The notes under the pieces are model-generated. The model saw nothing but the letters and a program-made list of their open reading frames with translations, was not told the DNA's origin and made no database searches. Of a DNA stretch of 64,000 bases, positions 1 to 8,766 are shown one piece after another (position 1 is the stretch's first letter; the number at the start of each line of letters is the position of its first letter). The DNA is from Motiliproteus sp036961355 (GTDB lineage: Bacteria; Pseudomonadota; Gammaproteobacteria; Pseudomonadales; Balneatricaceae). Made by a program: the position numbers and the translations under genes. Where the stretch lies: contig JBALVL010000007.1 of NCBI GenBank assembly GCA_036961355.1, positions 1-64,000 on the forward strand, in the 5' to 3' direction.

Positions 1-12
1 TTATGGCGGATT

Positions 13-720
13 TCATGATGGCAGAGAGTTTTCAACATTTAGCACGAACATAGCCGTGTTTTTAAGTATATTTTCTTTGATTGTCTTCAGGTCTGAAATA
101 TCATAAACAAACTTCGATGCGCCACCATTCTCATTGATAGTGGGAAGGACTAATTCCATCGTCCACTTATTTTTATCAATGGTGACCCCTAACTTAAAGG
201 TGATGTCATCATACAGGTCTTTGGTTGTCTTGATGTACTCAATACTTTGTTGGTGCTTGGCGAGTTGATTATAAGACCGATCCAGTAAAAAATTTAGTTT
301 GATTGAATCTGATTGTTGATTTTTGAGGAGATTGTTGAATTTTTTTATTTTATTTTCTAGATTTTCTTTAAAGTTTGACGGGAACTTTTTCCGCCATGTT
401 TTACCAATATCTTTTTGATAGGCGATTTGATAGATATGGTCGCTATCGCTAATGCCCTCGACCTCAAGATAGTTTAGCGTTGATGTGTTTTTTAGCTCTT
501 CATTGAATACAGGGAGATAGATTTTGCCGTAGTTGTTTCCCGCTAGGGCAGCAGATATTTGCGTGATGAATTTCTGAGAAATATTTTTATGGTAAATGAT
601 CGTTTGTGATTCAGCGAACTCTAATTGCTGGCTGGACTGTTTTATCCCTAACCCACCGATGACGATAACAATTAAGATGAAATGGGTCAGGAGCAGTTTG
701 TATTTAATACTGTTAAACAT
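13..720 (-). CDS. Membrane-anchored hypothetical protein, sensor-like
   Basis: I do not recognise the family of this 235-residue protein. One hydrophobic N-terminal segment (about residues 8-26) is followed by a hydrophilic, Lys/Asn/Ile-rich domain, probably periplasmic. The arrangement resembles the input half of a transmembrane sensor, but there is no second membrane segment and no GGDEF, kinase or chemotaxis output domain before the stop at position 13. A second in-frame stop lies at 1-3. Its ATG overlaps the stop of the upstream heme-protein gene (TAATG), so the two are probably co-translated. The gene is clearly more AT-rich than its neighbours, which hints at transfer. It could be an intact small partner protein or a truncated sensor. 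Confidence 0.6.
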   Translation of the reverse strand: MFNSIKYKLLLTHFILIVIVIGGLGIKQSSQQLEFAESQTIIYHKNISQKFITQISAALAGNNYGKIYLPVFNEELKNTSTLNYLEVEGISDSDHIYQIAYQKDIGKTWRKKFPSNFKENLENKIKKFNNLLKNQQSDSIKLNFLLDRSYNQLAKHQQSIEYIKTTKDLYDDITFKLGVTIDKNKWTMELVLPTINENGGASKFVYDISDLKTIKENILKNTAMFVLNVENSLPS

Positions 721-1232
721 TACTGGTTGCTTTCAAAAAGATCGATAATGGGTGTCGCACAGGTACCATTTATACAGATGGCGCTGTTGTCGACATGGCA
801 CTGGATGCAGATTTCAACACCGAAGGTGGGGTGCAGAGCGCTGATATCATTGCCGGCTCTGTCGTAGGTGCCGTAGATCGGTTCACCGGCAATATGCTCG
901 GTGACGAAGATAATATCGCTGTCTTCGTAGACGCCGACTGCCGTCGGGCCGTCCTGATAAGGGCCGTGTGTTTGGTAGGAGACGAGCTTTTCCTTGGGCA
1001 CATAAATGTTGAGTTTTGTCCCCTTGCCATCATTGATCCAGTTATAGGTCTTGACCGTATGCTGAAGGAATAACGGGGTGTCCTCGGGGAGCTCGACATC
1101 TTTGCCCGGGATGAAGCTCTCTTTGACCAAGACCCACTCTTTCAGGTCTTGTGGAAAGCTGGCTATTGATTCGGCAAATACGGTTGAGCAGCTAAAACTT
1201 ATCAAGCAAGTCAGAACGGTAACTACTTTCAT
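720..1232 (-). CDS. Exported monoheme c-type protein, possibly cytochrome P460-like
   Basis: This 170-residue protein has a signal peptide (about residues 1-20, ending SCSTVFA) and one c-type heme motif, CIQCH, near residue 142, followed by two more cysteines (CINGTC). The region just before the heme site (GEPIYGTYDR, then HPTF) loosely recalls cytochrome P460/c'-beta proteins, but that assignment is weak. It should be periplasmic and bind heme covalently. It is the first gene of a two-gene unit, and its stop overlaps the start of the AT-rich membrane protein downstream. The pairing suggests a redox or gas-binding protein working with a membrane partner (inference). Confidence 0.65.
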   Translation of the reverse strand: MKVVTVLTCLISFSCSTVFAESIASFPQDLKEWVLVKESFIPGKDVELPEDTPLFLQHTVKTYNWINDGKGTKLNIYVPKEKLVSYQTHGPYQDGPTAVGVYEDSDIIFVTEHIAGEPIYGTYDRAGNDISALHPTFGVEICIQCHVDNSAICINGTCATPIIDLFESNQ

Positions 1233-1342
1233 ATCGATCCATCAAGTTGTGAATTACGTCGTTATTGCCAATGTTTGCCGGGATGGCCATTTGTCGGAAT
1301 CAGATAATCCTGGAGGCATTATTAAATACTCTATCAATTATT

Positions 1343-1708
1343 TCAATCAGCCGCTTGCGCGGGGTAAGTGTTGTACTTGCGGGCGCTACTGCGAACCTGG
1401 TCGGCTGGGTATTTAGCCTCGTTGAGGCGGGTCTTGCGGGCAACAGCGCTGAGGATGTCGATATCGAGTTGGTCGGCCAGTCGCACCAGATAGACCTGAA
1501 TGTCGGCGATCTCGTCGCTGACCGCCAAGTGCTGATCAGGGGTTAACTTGTGAGATTGCTCTTCGCTAAGCCATTGGAACTGCTCCAGTAGCTCCGCTGC
1601 TTCCACCGTCAGTGCCATCGACAGGTTTTTGGGCGAGTGAAATTGCTGCCAGTCCCGCTGCTTGGCGAAGTCACGCAGGTAGAGTTTGAGCTGGTGCAGA
1701 TCTTTCAT
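1343..1708 (-). CDS. MazG-like nucleotide pyrophosphohydrolase
   Basis: This is a 121-residue all-alpha NTP pyrophosphohydrolase of the MazG-like/RS21-C6 type (COG1694). The metal-binding pattern is visible as EAAELLEQFQW followed by DEIADIQVYLVRLAD, with the expected E-x-x-E and E-x-x-D residues. Members hydrolyse (d)NTPs to NMP and pyrophosphate in house-cleaning roles. The frame is open further upstream to 1813, but the ATG at 1708 is chosen because AAAGGG precedes it at good spacing and the family begins with a similar KDL-x-x-L sequence. It is distinct from the full-length two-domain MazG at 48968. Confidence 0.85.
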   Translation of the reverse strand: MKDLHQLKLYLRDFAKQRDWQQFHSPKNLSMALTVEAAELLEQFQWLSEEQSHKLTPDQHLAVSDEIADIQVYLVRLADQLDIDILSAVARKTRLNEAKYPADQVRSSARKYNTYPAQAAD

Positions 1709-1927
1709 GGCAGACCCTTTCGTAGCAGGCATGGTTGCAGGTTGAGATACGGGCCGTAAAGGTTCGCCCGTTCTCCGACTGATCACCTTGCGTCCATTCT
1801 TCGTCGGGGTCAACTCGGTTTACCGAGGTAAAAAGTCAAATGGCTGAGCGGCTAAGTCAGGCATTCTCACAGTATGATCTGATACACTACGGGTTTTCCA
1901 TTATTTGTCCGTGTAGGGAGCTCAGTT

Positions 1928-2773
1928 ATGCATTTTGAAGGTACCGATCAGTACGTAGCAACCGATGACCTGCAGATGGCGGTTAATGCTGCGATAACCT
2001 TGCAGCGGCCATTGCTTGTGAAAGGCGAGCCGGGTACCGGCAAAACGATGCTGGCCGAAGAGTTGGCTACCGCGTTGGGCAAACGGCTATTGCGCTGGCA
2101 TGTGAAATCGACCACCAAGGCGCAGCAGGGGTTGTACGATTACGATGCGGTATCGCGGTTGCGTGACTCGCAGTTGGGTGACGACCGGGTTCATGACATT
2201 AATAACTATATCCGCCAGGGGATGCTGTGGCAGGCGTTCGACGCCGACGAGCAGGTGGTGTTGCTGATCGATGAGATCGACAAAGCCGATATCGAGTTTC
2301 CTAACGATCTGCTGGTCGAACTCGATAAGATGGAGTTCTTTGTTTACGAGACCGGTGAGCGGGTACAGGCCAAGCACCGGCCGATTATCATCATCACCTC
2401 CAACAACGAGAAAGAGCTGCCGGATGCCTTCCTGCGCCGTTGTTTCTTCCATTACATCCAGTTTCCGGACAAAGCAACGATGCAGTCGATTGTCGATGTG
2501 CATTTTCCTGACATCCAGCAAAAACTGGTACAGCAGGCGATGGAGATCTTCTTCCAGGTACGCGAGGTTAATGGTCTGAGGAAAAAACCTTCGACCTCCG
2601 AACTGATCGACTGGCTGAAGCTGTTGATGGCCGACAATATCCCGCCTGAGCTGTTAGCCGAGCACGACCCGACTAAAGCGATTCCGCCGCTATACGGCGC
2701 GCTGCTCAAAAACGAGCAGGATGTTCATATGTTGCAACGGTTGGCTTTTATGGCCCGGCGTGACGCCCGCTAA
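1928..2773 (+). CDS. MoxR-type AAA+ ATPase
   Basis: This 281-residue AAA+ ATPase of the MoxR group carries a Walker A motif (GEPGTGKT, about residues 37-44), Walker B (VVLLIDEID, about residues 111-119), a sensor-1 region (IIITSNNEKELP) and an arginine region (AFLRRCFF). MoxR ATPases act as chaperone-like factors in metal-cofactor insertion or complex maturation with a VWA-domain partner. Here the VWA gene follows by 15 bp, so the two form an operon. GGGAG lies just before the ATG. No methanol dehydrogenase, CO dehydrogenase or nitric oxide reductase gene is nearby, so the client protein is unknown. Confidence 0.92.
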   Translation: MHFEGTDQYVATDDLQMAVNAAITLQRPLLVKGEPGTGKTMLAEELATALGKRLLRWHVKSTTKAQQGLYDYDAVSRLRDSQLGDDRVHDINNYIRQGMLWQAFDADEQVVLLIDEIDKADIEFPNDLLVELDKMEFFVYETGERVQAKHRPIIIITSNNEKELPDAFLRRCFFHYIQFPDKATMQSIVDVHFPDIQQKLVQQAMEIFFQVREVNGLRKKPSTSELIDWLKLLMADNIPPELLAEHDPTKAIPPLYGALLKNEQDVHMLQRLAFMARRDAR

Positions 2774-2788
2774 TTCGAGTGACTGACC

Positions 2789-3970
2789 ATGCTGATCGAT
2801 TTTTTTGGCGCGCTTCGTCAGGCGCGAGTGCCGACCACCCTTAAAGAACTACTGACGCTGATCGAGGCGATCGAACAGGGGTTCGCTTTTGCCGACCTGG
2901 AGCAGTTTTATCTGCTGGCGCGACTTTGTCTGGTCAAGGATGAAAAACATTTTGACCGTTTTGACCGCGCCTTCGGCGATTATTTTAACGGTTTGGCGCA
3001 GCTCGAAGGGGAGGGGCTGGTTGACGCGCTAATTCCGGACGAGTGGCTCAAGGCGGACTTTCTCAAACAGCTGAGTGACGAGGAAAAGGCCGCGATCGAG
3101 TCGCTTGGCGGGCTTGATAAACTGATGGAAACGCTCAAGCAGCGACTCGATGAGCAGAAAGAGCGCCACGCAGGTGGCAATAAATGGGTCGGTACCGGCG
3201 GCACCTCGCCGTTTGGCCACAGTGGTTATAATCCGGAAGGGGTGCGTATCGGTGGCCAGAGCAAACACCGGCGGGCGGTTAAAGTGTGGGAAAAACGCCA
3301 GTTCCGCGATCTTGACGACAGTGTTGAGCTCGGTACCCGTAACATCAAAGTGGCGCTGCGTAAGCTACGCAAGTTTGCCCGCACCGGTGCCGCCGAAGAG
3401 CTGGATCTGGACGATACCATCCGCTCGACCGCTAACAATGCCGGCTATCTCGATCTGAAGATGGTTCCCGAGCGTCACAATGCTGCCAAACTGCTGCTGT
3501 TCTTTGACGTCGGCGGCTCGATGGATCCCTTTATCAAGCAGTGCGAACAGCTTTTCTCTGCGGCTCGAGGAGAGTTTAAACATCTGGAGTATTTCTACTT
3601 CCACAACTGCCTCTACGAGAAGGTGTGGAAAGATAATTCGCGCCGGTTTAACGAGTCGATCCCAACCCAGGATCTGCTTCACACCTATGGCCCGGACTAC
3701 CGGGTGATCTTTATCGGCGATGCTTCAATGTCACCCTATGAGATCGCTTATCCCCACGGCAGTGTCGAGCATTACAATGAGGAACCGGGTTCAGTGTGGC
3801 TGCAACGGGTGCTCGATACCTGGCCTAAAACCATCTGGCTCAATCCGATGGCTGAGCAGTATTGGAGCTACACCCAATCGATAGACATGGTCCGTCAGCA
3901 GTTTGAAGAGCGTATGTATCCACTGACCCTGGAGGGGATGGAGCAGGGGATTCGTAGCCTGTCTCGCTAG
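2789..3970 (+). CDS. VWA domain protein, CoxE-like MoxR partner
   Basis: This 393-residue protein has a helical N-terminal half with a Lys/Glu-rich coiled stretch (about residues 80-150) and a C-terminal von Willebrand A domain. The MIDAS motif reads DVGGSM (about residue 240), so the first serine of the usual DxSxS is glycine. DVGGSM is commonly seen in this uncharacterised proteobacterial subfamily. The protein probably binds a divalent metal and couples to the adjacent MoxR ATPase. It is cytoplasmic: there is no signal peptide or membrane segment. The two-gene pair is complete and followed by a gene on the opposite strand. Confidence 0.88.
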   Translation: MLIDFFGALRQARVPTTLKELLTLIEAIEQGFAFADLEQFYLLARLCLVKDEKHFDRFDRAFGDYFNGLAQLEGEGLVDALIPDEWLKADFLKQLSDEEKAAIESLGGLDKLMETLKQRLDEQKERHAGGNKWVGTGGTSPFGHSGYNPEGVRIGGQSKHRRAVKVWEKRQFRDLDDSVELGTRNIKVALRKLRKFARTGAAEELDLDDTIRSTANNAGYLDLKMVPERHNAAKLLLFFDVGGSMDPFIKQCEQLFSAARGEFKHLEYFYFHNCLYEKVWKDNSRRFNESIPTQDLLHTYGPDYRVIFIGDASMSPYEIAYPHGSVEHYNEEPGSVWLQRVLDTWPKTIWLNPMAEQYWSYTQSIDMVRQQFEERMYPLTLEGMEQGIRSLSR

Positions 3971-4097
3971 GTTTTTCATACCCAATCCTATCGGCGATTT
4001 CTTGTGTGAACCTAACGGCGTTTGGTCTGATGAGCTATCGAGTGCTATAGCTTGATCGATTACGATACGGCGGTAGAGAGCATCGGTATCGGATTGA

Positions 4098-4144
4098 CCA
4101 GTCAACGACTGGCTGTCGCTGATGGTAGGGCAAGGGAACCTACC
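4098..4144. repeat. Two small hairpins between convergent genes
   Basis: CCAGTC-AAC-GACTGG (4098-4112) and GGTAGG-N9-CCTACC (4124-4144) lie between the convergent VWA and Ca-repeat genes. Neither is followed by a T tract on either strand, so they are not canonical intrinsic terminators. They may protect 3' ends of either transcript. Confidence 0.4.
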
Positions 4145-4164
4145 GACCTCAGGTCGCTGTTGAT

Positions 4165-5361
4165 TCAGACAACCAGATCGAGCTGTTGCAGAGTACCGGC
4201 GTGGCCTGACTCTGAAAGGTAAACGCCGGTAGCGCGAATCCGCCCTTGCAGCTCATTGTCGCTGCCTTTGAGGTCGAACGGGGTGTCGGTTGAGCCAAGA
4301 TAGAGTGCACCTACCCCCAACTCACGCAGACTAAGCAGCTGATCATTGCCCTGATCGTCCTTGACCCAGACCTGAAGTTGGTTGAACACCGAATCGGCCT
4401 CGTCGATAAAGTCGTTACCGTCCTGATCGTATTGCTGCAGATCGGCAAAGCCGTCGCCGCTGAGGGCTCCGAACAGTTCGCTGCCATCGTTGATTGTGCC
4501 ATCACCGTTTTTATCCAACGCCAACATGCCACTGTGCGACGCCAGTTGGTGGATCTGATCCTGCTCGCCGTCAGCATCCAGATCGAACGTAAAACGGTTG
4601 TCATGCAACTCCGCCGCCTTGCCATCGAAGTTGATTACCAACGGATCCTTCAGCCTTGCGCCGGCTTCAATCACTAACGATTGTTGCTTGGAAAAATGAC
4701 GTGTCATCGATAATCCCAGCGTGAAATCGATCTCGCGGCCATCGCGCGTGCGCACCTTGCCTTGCGCTTGGAATGTGGTCTGCTCAAATTCGTCGACCGA
4801 GTCTAAGCTCTGATAGCGCATACCTATCTGGATAGGGGCCGGAGAGCTTTCTGTAACTGCAGTTTCGGGCGGCGTTTGCTGGCGGGGTGAACGCTCTGTC
4901 GCTAGTTCTGCGGAGCCGTTGATCTCCAGGCTTTTGCCGAGCATTCGTTCCAGTATCGCCTTGATCAATTGGGTGCGAGGGTCAAGCGTGGCTTGTTCAG
5001 TTTTGTCGGGACTGGTGTTGTCGATGTTGCTGGCAGCGGTGATGGGGCTGCGGATCGCGGCTAAGGGATCGGATGTTGCGTTGTTGGCTTCGGTATTGGG
5101 CGGTAGTGCTGCTGCCTGCTGCTGAGCCTGTTCGGCTTTGAATAACGCATTGTTTAATCCGGGGTCCTGGCGATTGACGCGGACGGCCATCGCTTCAGCT
5201 GTTCGCTGCAACTGTGCACCGTTGATTTCAACTGACGCTTGTCGGTTGCCCTGCTGATCGGTTTGAAACAACTGCAGCGATTGGCTCTGTTGTTGCTGTC
5301 GGCTGGCCTGGTGCTGGGCAGACAGGGAGATAGCGCTGTTGTCTATAATCATAACTGCCAT
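4165..5361 (-). CDS. Protein with Ca-binding EF-hand/dockerin-type repeats
   Basis: This 398-residue protein has no signal peptide. The N-terminal 150 residues are Gln/Ser/Ala-rich and low in complexity. The C-terminal part holds at least three acidic Ca-binding loops of DxDxDG type (DLDADGEQD, DKNGDGTIND, DQDGNDFID) between about residues 275 and 335. Similar proteins occur as conserved hypotheticals in Pseudomonas and marine gammaproteobacteria. The function is unknown; Ca-dependent folding outside the cytoplasm through a non-Sec route is possible but not shown. A second ATG lies three codons in (5352), and neither start has a strong ribosome-binding site. Confidence 0.75.
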   Translation of the reverse strand: MAVMIIDNSAISLSAQHQASRQQQQSQSLQLFQTDQQGNRQASVEINGAQLQRTAEAMAVRVNRQDPGLNNALFKAEQAQQQAAALPPNTEANNATSDPLAAIRSPITAASNIDNTSPDKTEQATLDPRTQLIKAILERMLGKSLEINGSAELATERSPRQQTPPETAVTESSPAPIQIGMRYQSLDSVDEFEQTTFQAQGKVRTRDGREIDFTLGLSMTRHFSKQQSLVIEAGARLKDPLVINFDGKAAELHDNRFTFDLDADGEQDQIHQLASHSGMLALDKNGDGTINDGSELFGALSGDGFADLQQYDQDGNDFIDEADSVFNQLQVWVKDDQGNDQLLSLRELGVGALYLGSTDTPFDLKGSDNELQGRIRATGVYLSESGHAGTLQQLDLVV

Positions 5362-5862
5362 CCACTGATGGTGCGGTTGTTGCCGGGGTAAGTTAGGTTA
5401 TCGGCGGCGTGGTATGGTTGTTTAATAATTGATCAAGATTAGTTGCTGCGCTTTCGTCCTCGGCTGTACGCATGAACGTCTTGATAATCTCGAAAGAACC
5501 GGTGAAATGCTGATCAATATAGGGTGGCTTTTCTTATCCATACCCTCCTGCTTACAGCTATGTTAGCGACGACGCAGTTTGGCTTGGATCGTGATTAATG
5601 CGTTTGCCGTAAATAATATTTATCCCCGTCGCGAGTGGTTTTCTCTATCGAACCCGTTTTAACTGTTTGTATTTGCTGGTTATGCAGATCGTGAATCAGG
5701 GTGTGTCACTATTTCGATTGTCGCTTGGTCAAGATTGACCTAGTCTCTGTTGGGTATTTTCAACAGTCTGTGCTTATTGCGATTCGTCGCGTCTACTCAA
5801 ATCACGCGTTGTTAGTTCACGTGTTGTCGGTAGATATATAACAATAAATTAATCGGGAACTG
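5362..5862. other. Divergent intergenic region before peptide ABC operon
   Basis: This 501-bp gap holds no convincing gene. It should contain the divergent promoters for the Ca-repeat gene and the peptide transporter. The clearest element is the perfect inverted repeat GGTCAA-GA-TTGACC at 5727-5740, about 120 bp before the binding-protein start, which is a candidate operator. GGGAA directly before the tandem ATGs at 5863/5866 is the probable ribosome-binding site. Confidence 0.5.
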
Positions 5863-7422
5863 ATGATGAAAAAGATGACCACCCTGATGGCCGGAGCAGT
5901 ATTTACGCTGGGCTTGTCACTGACCGCGCAAGCGGCCACGCTGAAGATGGCATACGATGCCGATCCGGTATCGCTTGACCCGCACGAGCAACTGTCTGGC
6001 GGTACGCTGCAGCAGTCACACCTGAACTTTGACCCTTTGGTTCGTTGGAATAAAGAACTGGGCTTTGATGCGCGCCTGGCCGAGAGCTGGAAGCGAATCG
6101 ACGACAAGACCGTTCGTTTCAGCCTGCGTAAAGGCGTGACCTTCCACTCCGGTAACAAACTGACCGCCGAAGATGTCCGCTGGACGTTTGATCGCCTGAA
6201 AGATAGCCCTGATTTCAAAGGGATATTTGCGGCGTTTGAAGGCATAAAAGTGGTTGATGAGAACACCTTCGACCTGATCACTACCGAGCCATACCCGCTG
6301 GTCATGCACTCAGCGACCTATATCTTCCCGATGGATTCTAAGTTTTACACCGGTAACGATGCCAACGGCGAACCGAAAGGCAAGCTGGTTAAGCACGGCA
6401 ACTCGTTCGCCTCGACCAATGTTTCCGGTACCGGTCCGTTTGTTGTCAGCAGCCGTGAGCAGGGCGTAAAGGTTGAGTTGGACCGTTTTCCTGGTTACTG
6501 GGATACCGCTTCAAAAGGCAATGTCGACAAGATCATCATGACCCCGATCAAAGAATCGCCGACCCGTGTTGCAGCGTTGCTGTCGGGCGACGTTGATTTT
6601 ATCGCGCCGGTTCCACCAACCGATCACAAGCGGATCAATGAGAACGGTAAAGTTGATCTGGTTACCCTTGGTGGTACCCGCATCATCACCTTCCAGATGA
6701 ACCAAGAGCGTCGCGATGAGTTTAAAGATGTTCGTGTTCGTCAGGCGATCGTTCATGCGATCAACAACGAAGGCATCGTCAAGAAGATCATGAAAGGCTT
6801 CGCCACCGCCGGTGCCCAGCAAGGCCCTACCGGTTACGCCGGTTACAAGGCTGAGCTGACGCCACGTTACGACCTAAACAAAGCCAAGCAGTTGATGAAG
6901 GATGCCGGTTACGAGAAAGGTTTCACCATCACGATGATGGCGCCTAACAACCGTTATGTGAACGATGCCAAAATCGCTCAGGCGGTGTCTTCAATGCTGT
7001 CCAAGATCAACATCAAAGTTGACCTAAAGACCATGCCTAAGGCGCAGTACTGGCCCGAATTTGATGCCCGCGCAGCGGACATGATGATGATTGGCTGGCA
7101 TGCGGATACCGAAGATTCGGCTAACTTCACCGAGTTCCTGACCGCTTGTCCGAACACCGAAACCGGTGCCGGTCAGTACAACAGTGGTAACTACTGCAAC
7201 ACCGAAGTGGATGCGCTGGTTAAGCAGAGCAACACCGAGACTGACCCTGCCAAGCGTGCGGCACTGCTGCAGCAGGTTGAGCAGACGCTGTACGATGAGG
7301 CGGCTTTTGTACCGCTACATTGGCAGAACCTGGCCTGGGCTGCTGGCAAGAACGTCAAAGTTGAGTCTGTTGTCAACGTGATGAACTTCCCGTACCTGGG
7401 TGACCTGGTGATCGAAGAGTAA
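5863..7422 (+). CDS. ABC transporter dipeptide/oligopeptide-binding protein
   Basis: This is a 519-residue periplasmic solute-binding protein of the SBP_bac_5 (DppA/OppA) family. A cleavable signal peptide ends near AQA (residue 24-25), and the conserved family sequence ESWKRIDDKTVRFSLRKGVTFH lies at about residues 73-95. It captures short peptides and delivers them to the permease pair encoded downstream. Tandem ATGs at 5863 and 5866 make the exact start uncertain by one residue. A strong stem-loop just after the stop and a 351-bp gap before the permease genes fit the usual higher expression of the binding protein. The substrate cannot be fixed from sequence; the PepQ neighbour favours peptides. 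Confidence 0.93.
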   Translation: MMKKMTTLMAGAVFTLGLSLTAQAATLKMAYDADPVSLDPHEQLSGGTLQQSHLNFDPLVRWNKELGFDARLAESWKRIDDKTVRFSLRKGVTFHSGNKLTAEDVRWTFDRLKDSPDFKGIFAAFEGIKVVDENTFDLITTEPYPLVMHSATYIFPMDSKFYTGNDANGEPKGKLVKHGNSFASTNVSGTGPFVVSSREQGVKVELDRFPGYWDTASKGNVDKIIMTPIKESPTRVAALLSGDVDFIAPVPPTDHKRINENGKVDLVTLGGTRIITFQMNQERRDEFKDVRVRQAIVHAINNEGIVKKIMKGFATAGAQQGPTGYAGYKAELTPRYDLNKAKQLMKDAGYEKGFTITMMAPNNRYVNDAKIAQAVSSMLSKINIKVDLKTMPKAQYWPEFDARAADMMMIGWHADTEDSANFTEFLTACPNTETGAGQYNSGNYCNTEVDALVKQSNTETDPAKRAALLQQVEQTLYDEAAFVPLHWQNLAWAAGKNVKVESVVNVMNFPYLGDLVIEE

Positions 7423-7773
7423 CGATCATTGGCGACAGCAGTGCGGATGTTGAGCTCTGCTGTCGGCATATTGGAATTCGGCCGTGGCGTATGTCGCGGC
7501 CGGGTTTTGACTCTCAGGTGACGGAGCCGGATTGAGCATAGATTCCAGTCCTGTCGCAGTATTTTCCGTCCCCTGAAAGTCGAAACCGCCGATAACTGTT
7601 GTTCGTTTGCTAGTCAGTTAGATAGTGAGTTTTATCGCGCAACAGTTATATCAATCGTCAGGCTATCCGCACCGACCACATCTTTTTTTATCTGTCGATC
7701 TGACTGATGTGATCTGCGCCGCTGGTGCTGTTCCGGTTTATCGCGTGGTGTTGTTAACACAGCACTGCGCCGT
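7423..7773 (+). other. Structured intercistronic region in the peptide ABC operon
   Basis: There is no gene in these 351 bp, but several inverted repeats follow one another. GACAGCAG/CTGCTGTC occupies 7434-7464. CGGCCG/CGGCCG (7479-7502) is followed by GGTTTT. A 17-nt imperfect pair with 15 matches joins 7509-7525 and 7565-7581. A perfect 10-bp pair, ATAACTGTTG/CAACAGTTAT, joins 7592-7601 and 7640-7649. The first two probably cap and stabilise the binding-protein mRNA or attenuate read-through. The later two are unexplained. Confidence 0.6.
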
Positions 7774-8766
7774 ATGAGATTCATTGTCATGATCGCCTTT
7801 GCCATACGACGCCTGTTTCAGGCTATCGTCGTCATGTTTGTTATCAGCCTGCTGAGTTTTTCGATTCAGGATAATCTGGGCGATCCGCTGCGCGAGCTGG
7901 TGGGTCAATCGGTCTCTGAAGCCGAACGTCAGGTGTTGCGCGACGACCTAGGTCTGAACGATCCGTTTCTAACCCAGTACCTGCGTTTTGCCGGTAATGC
8001 CCTGCAGGGCGATCTGGGTACCTCCTACTTCTTTAAACAACCGGCACTGGATGTGATCCTGAAAAAGCTGCCGGCAACGCTGGAGCTGGTGTTTGGTGCC
8101 ACGCTGATCATCATCTTTCTGTCGGTGCCGCTGGGGGTCTACTCGGCAATCAAGCCGCACAGCTGGTTCTCCAAAACGGTGATGGGGGTCAGTATTATCG
8201 GCATCTCGGTGCCGGTGTTCCTGACGGCGATCCTATCGATCTACCTGTTTGCGGTGGAACTGAACTGGCTGCCGTCGTACGGACGGGGCGAGGTGATACC
8301 GCTATTCGGCAGCTGGGAGACCGGTTTTTTCAGTCTTGACGGTTTGGCGCACCTGTTGCTGCCCTGTGTGTCGCTGGCGTCGATCATGCTACCGCTGTTT
8401 ATCCGTCTGATTCGTTCGGAGATGATGGAGGTGCTCGAATCGGAGTACATCAAGTTTGCCAAAGCCAAAGGCTTACCGCTAACTCGGATCTATTTCCTCC
8501 ATGCACTGAAAAACACCATGCTGCCGGTTATCACCGTCGGCGGGGTGCAGATCGGCACCATGGTGGCGTACACCATCTTGACCGAAACGGTATTTCAGTG
8601 GCCGGGAATGGGCTTTCTGTTTTTGGAAGCCGTTAACCGGGTCGACACGCCATTGATCGTGGCGTACCTGATTGTGGTTGGAGCGATCTTTGTGGTCACC
8701 AACACCATCGTTGATTTGATCTATGGACTGGTCAATCCGACCGTGAAACTGGCGGGAGCGAAATAA
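7774..8766 (+). CDS. Peptide ABC transporter permease, DppB-type
   Basis: This 330-residue inner-membrane permease has about six transmembrane segments and the binding-protein-dependent transport signature EYIKFAKAKGLPLTRIYFLH near residues 225-245, which contacts the ATPases. It pairs with the DppC-type permease that begins at its stop codon (TAATG). The first ATG at 7774 lacks a clear ribosome-binding site. An in-frame ATG at 7789 would give a start nearer the typical family N-terminus (MIAFAIRRLFQ). Both permeases together form the translocation pore. Confidence 0.92.
   Translation: MRFIVMIAFAIRRLFQAIVVMFVISLLSFSIQDNLGDPLRELVGQSVSEAERQVLRDDLGLNDPFLTQYLRFAGNALQGDLGTSYFFKQPALDVILKKLPATLELVFGATLIIIFLSVPLGVYSAIKPHSWFSKTVMGVSIIGISVPVFLTAILSIYLFAVELNWLPSYGRGEVIPLFGSWETGFFSLDGLAHLLLPCVSLASIMLPLFIRLIRSEMMEVLESEYIKFAKAKGLPLTRIYFLHALKNTMLPVITVGGVQIGTMVAYTILTETVFQWPGMGFLFLEAVNRVDTPLIVAYLIVVGAIFVVTNTIVDLIYGLVNPTVKLAGAK

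Noticed and set aside
1928..3970. MoxR/VWA pair as part of a methanol dehydrogenase, CO dehydrogenase or nitric-oxide reductase operon.
   Set aside because: No catalytic subunit or other maturation gene of these systems is nearby; only the pair is present.
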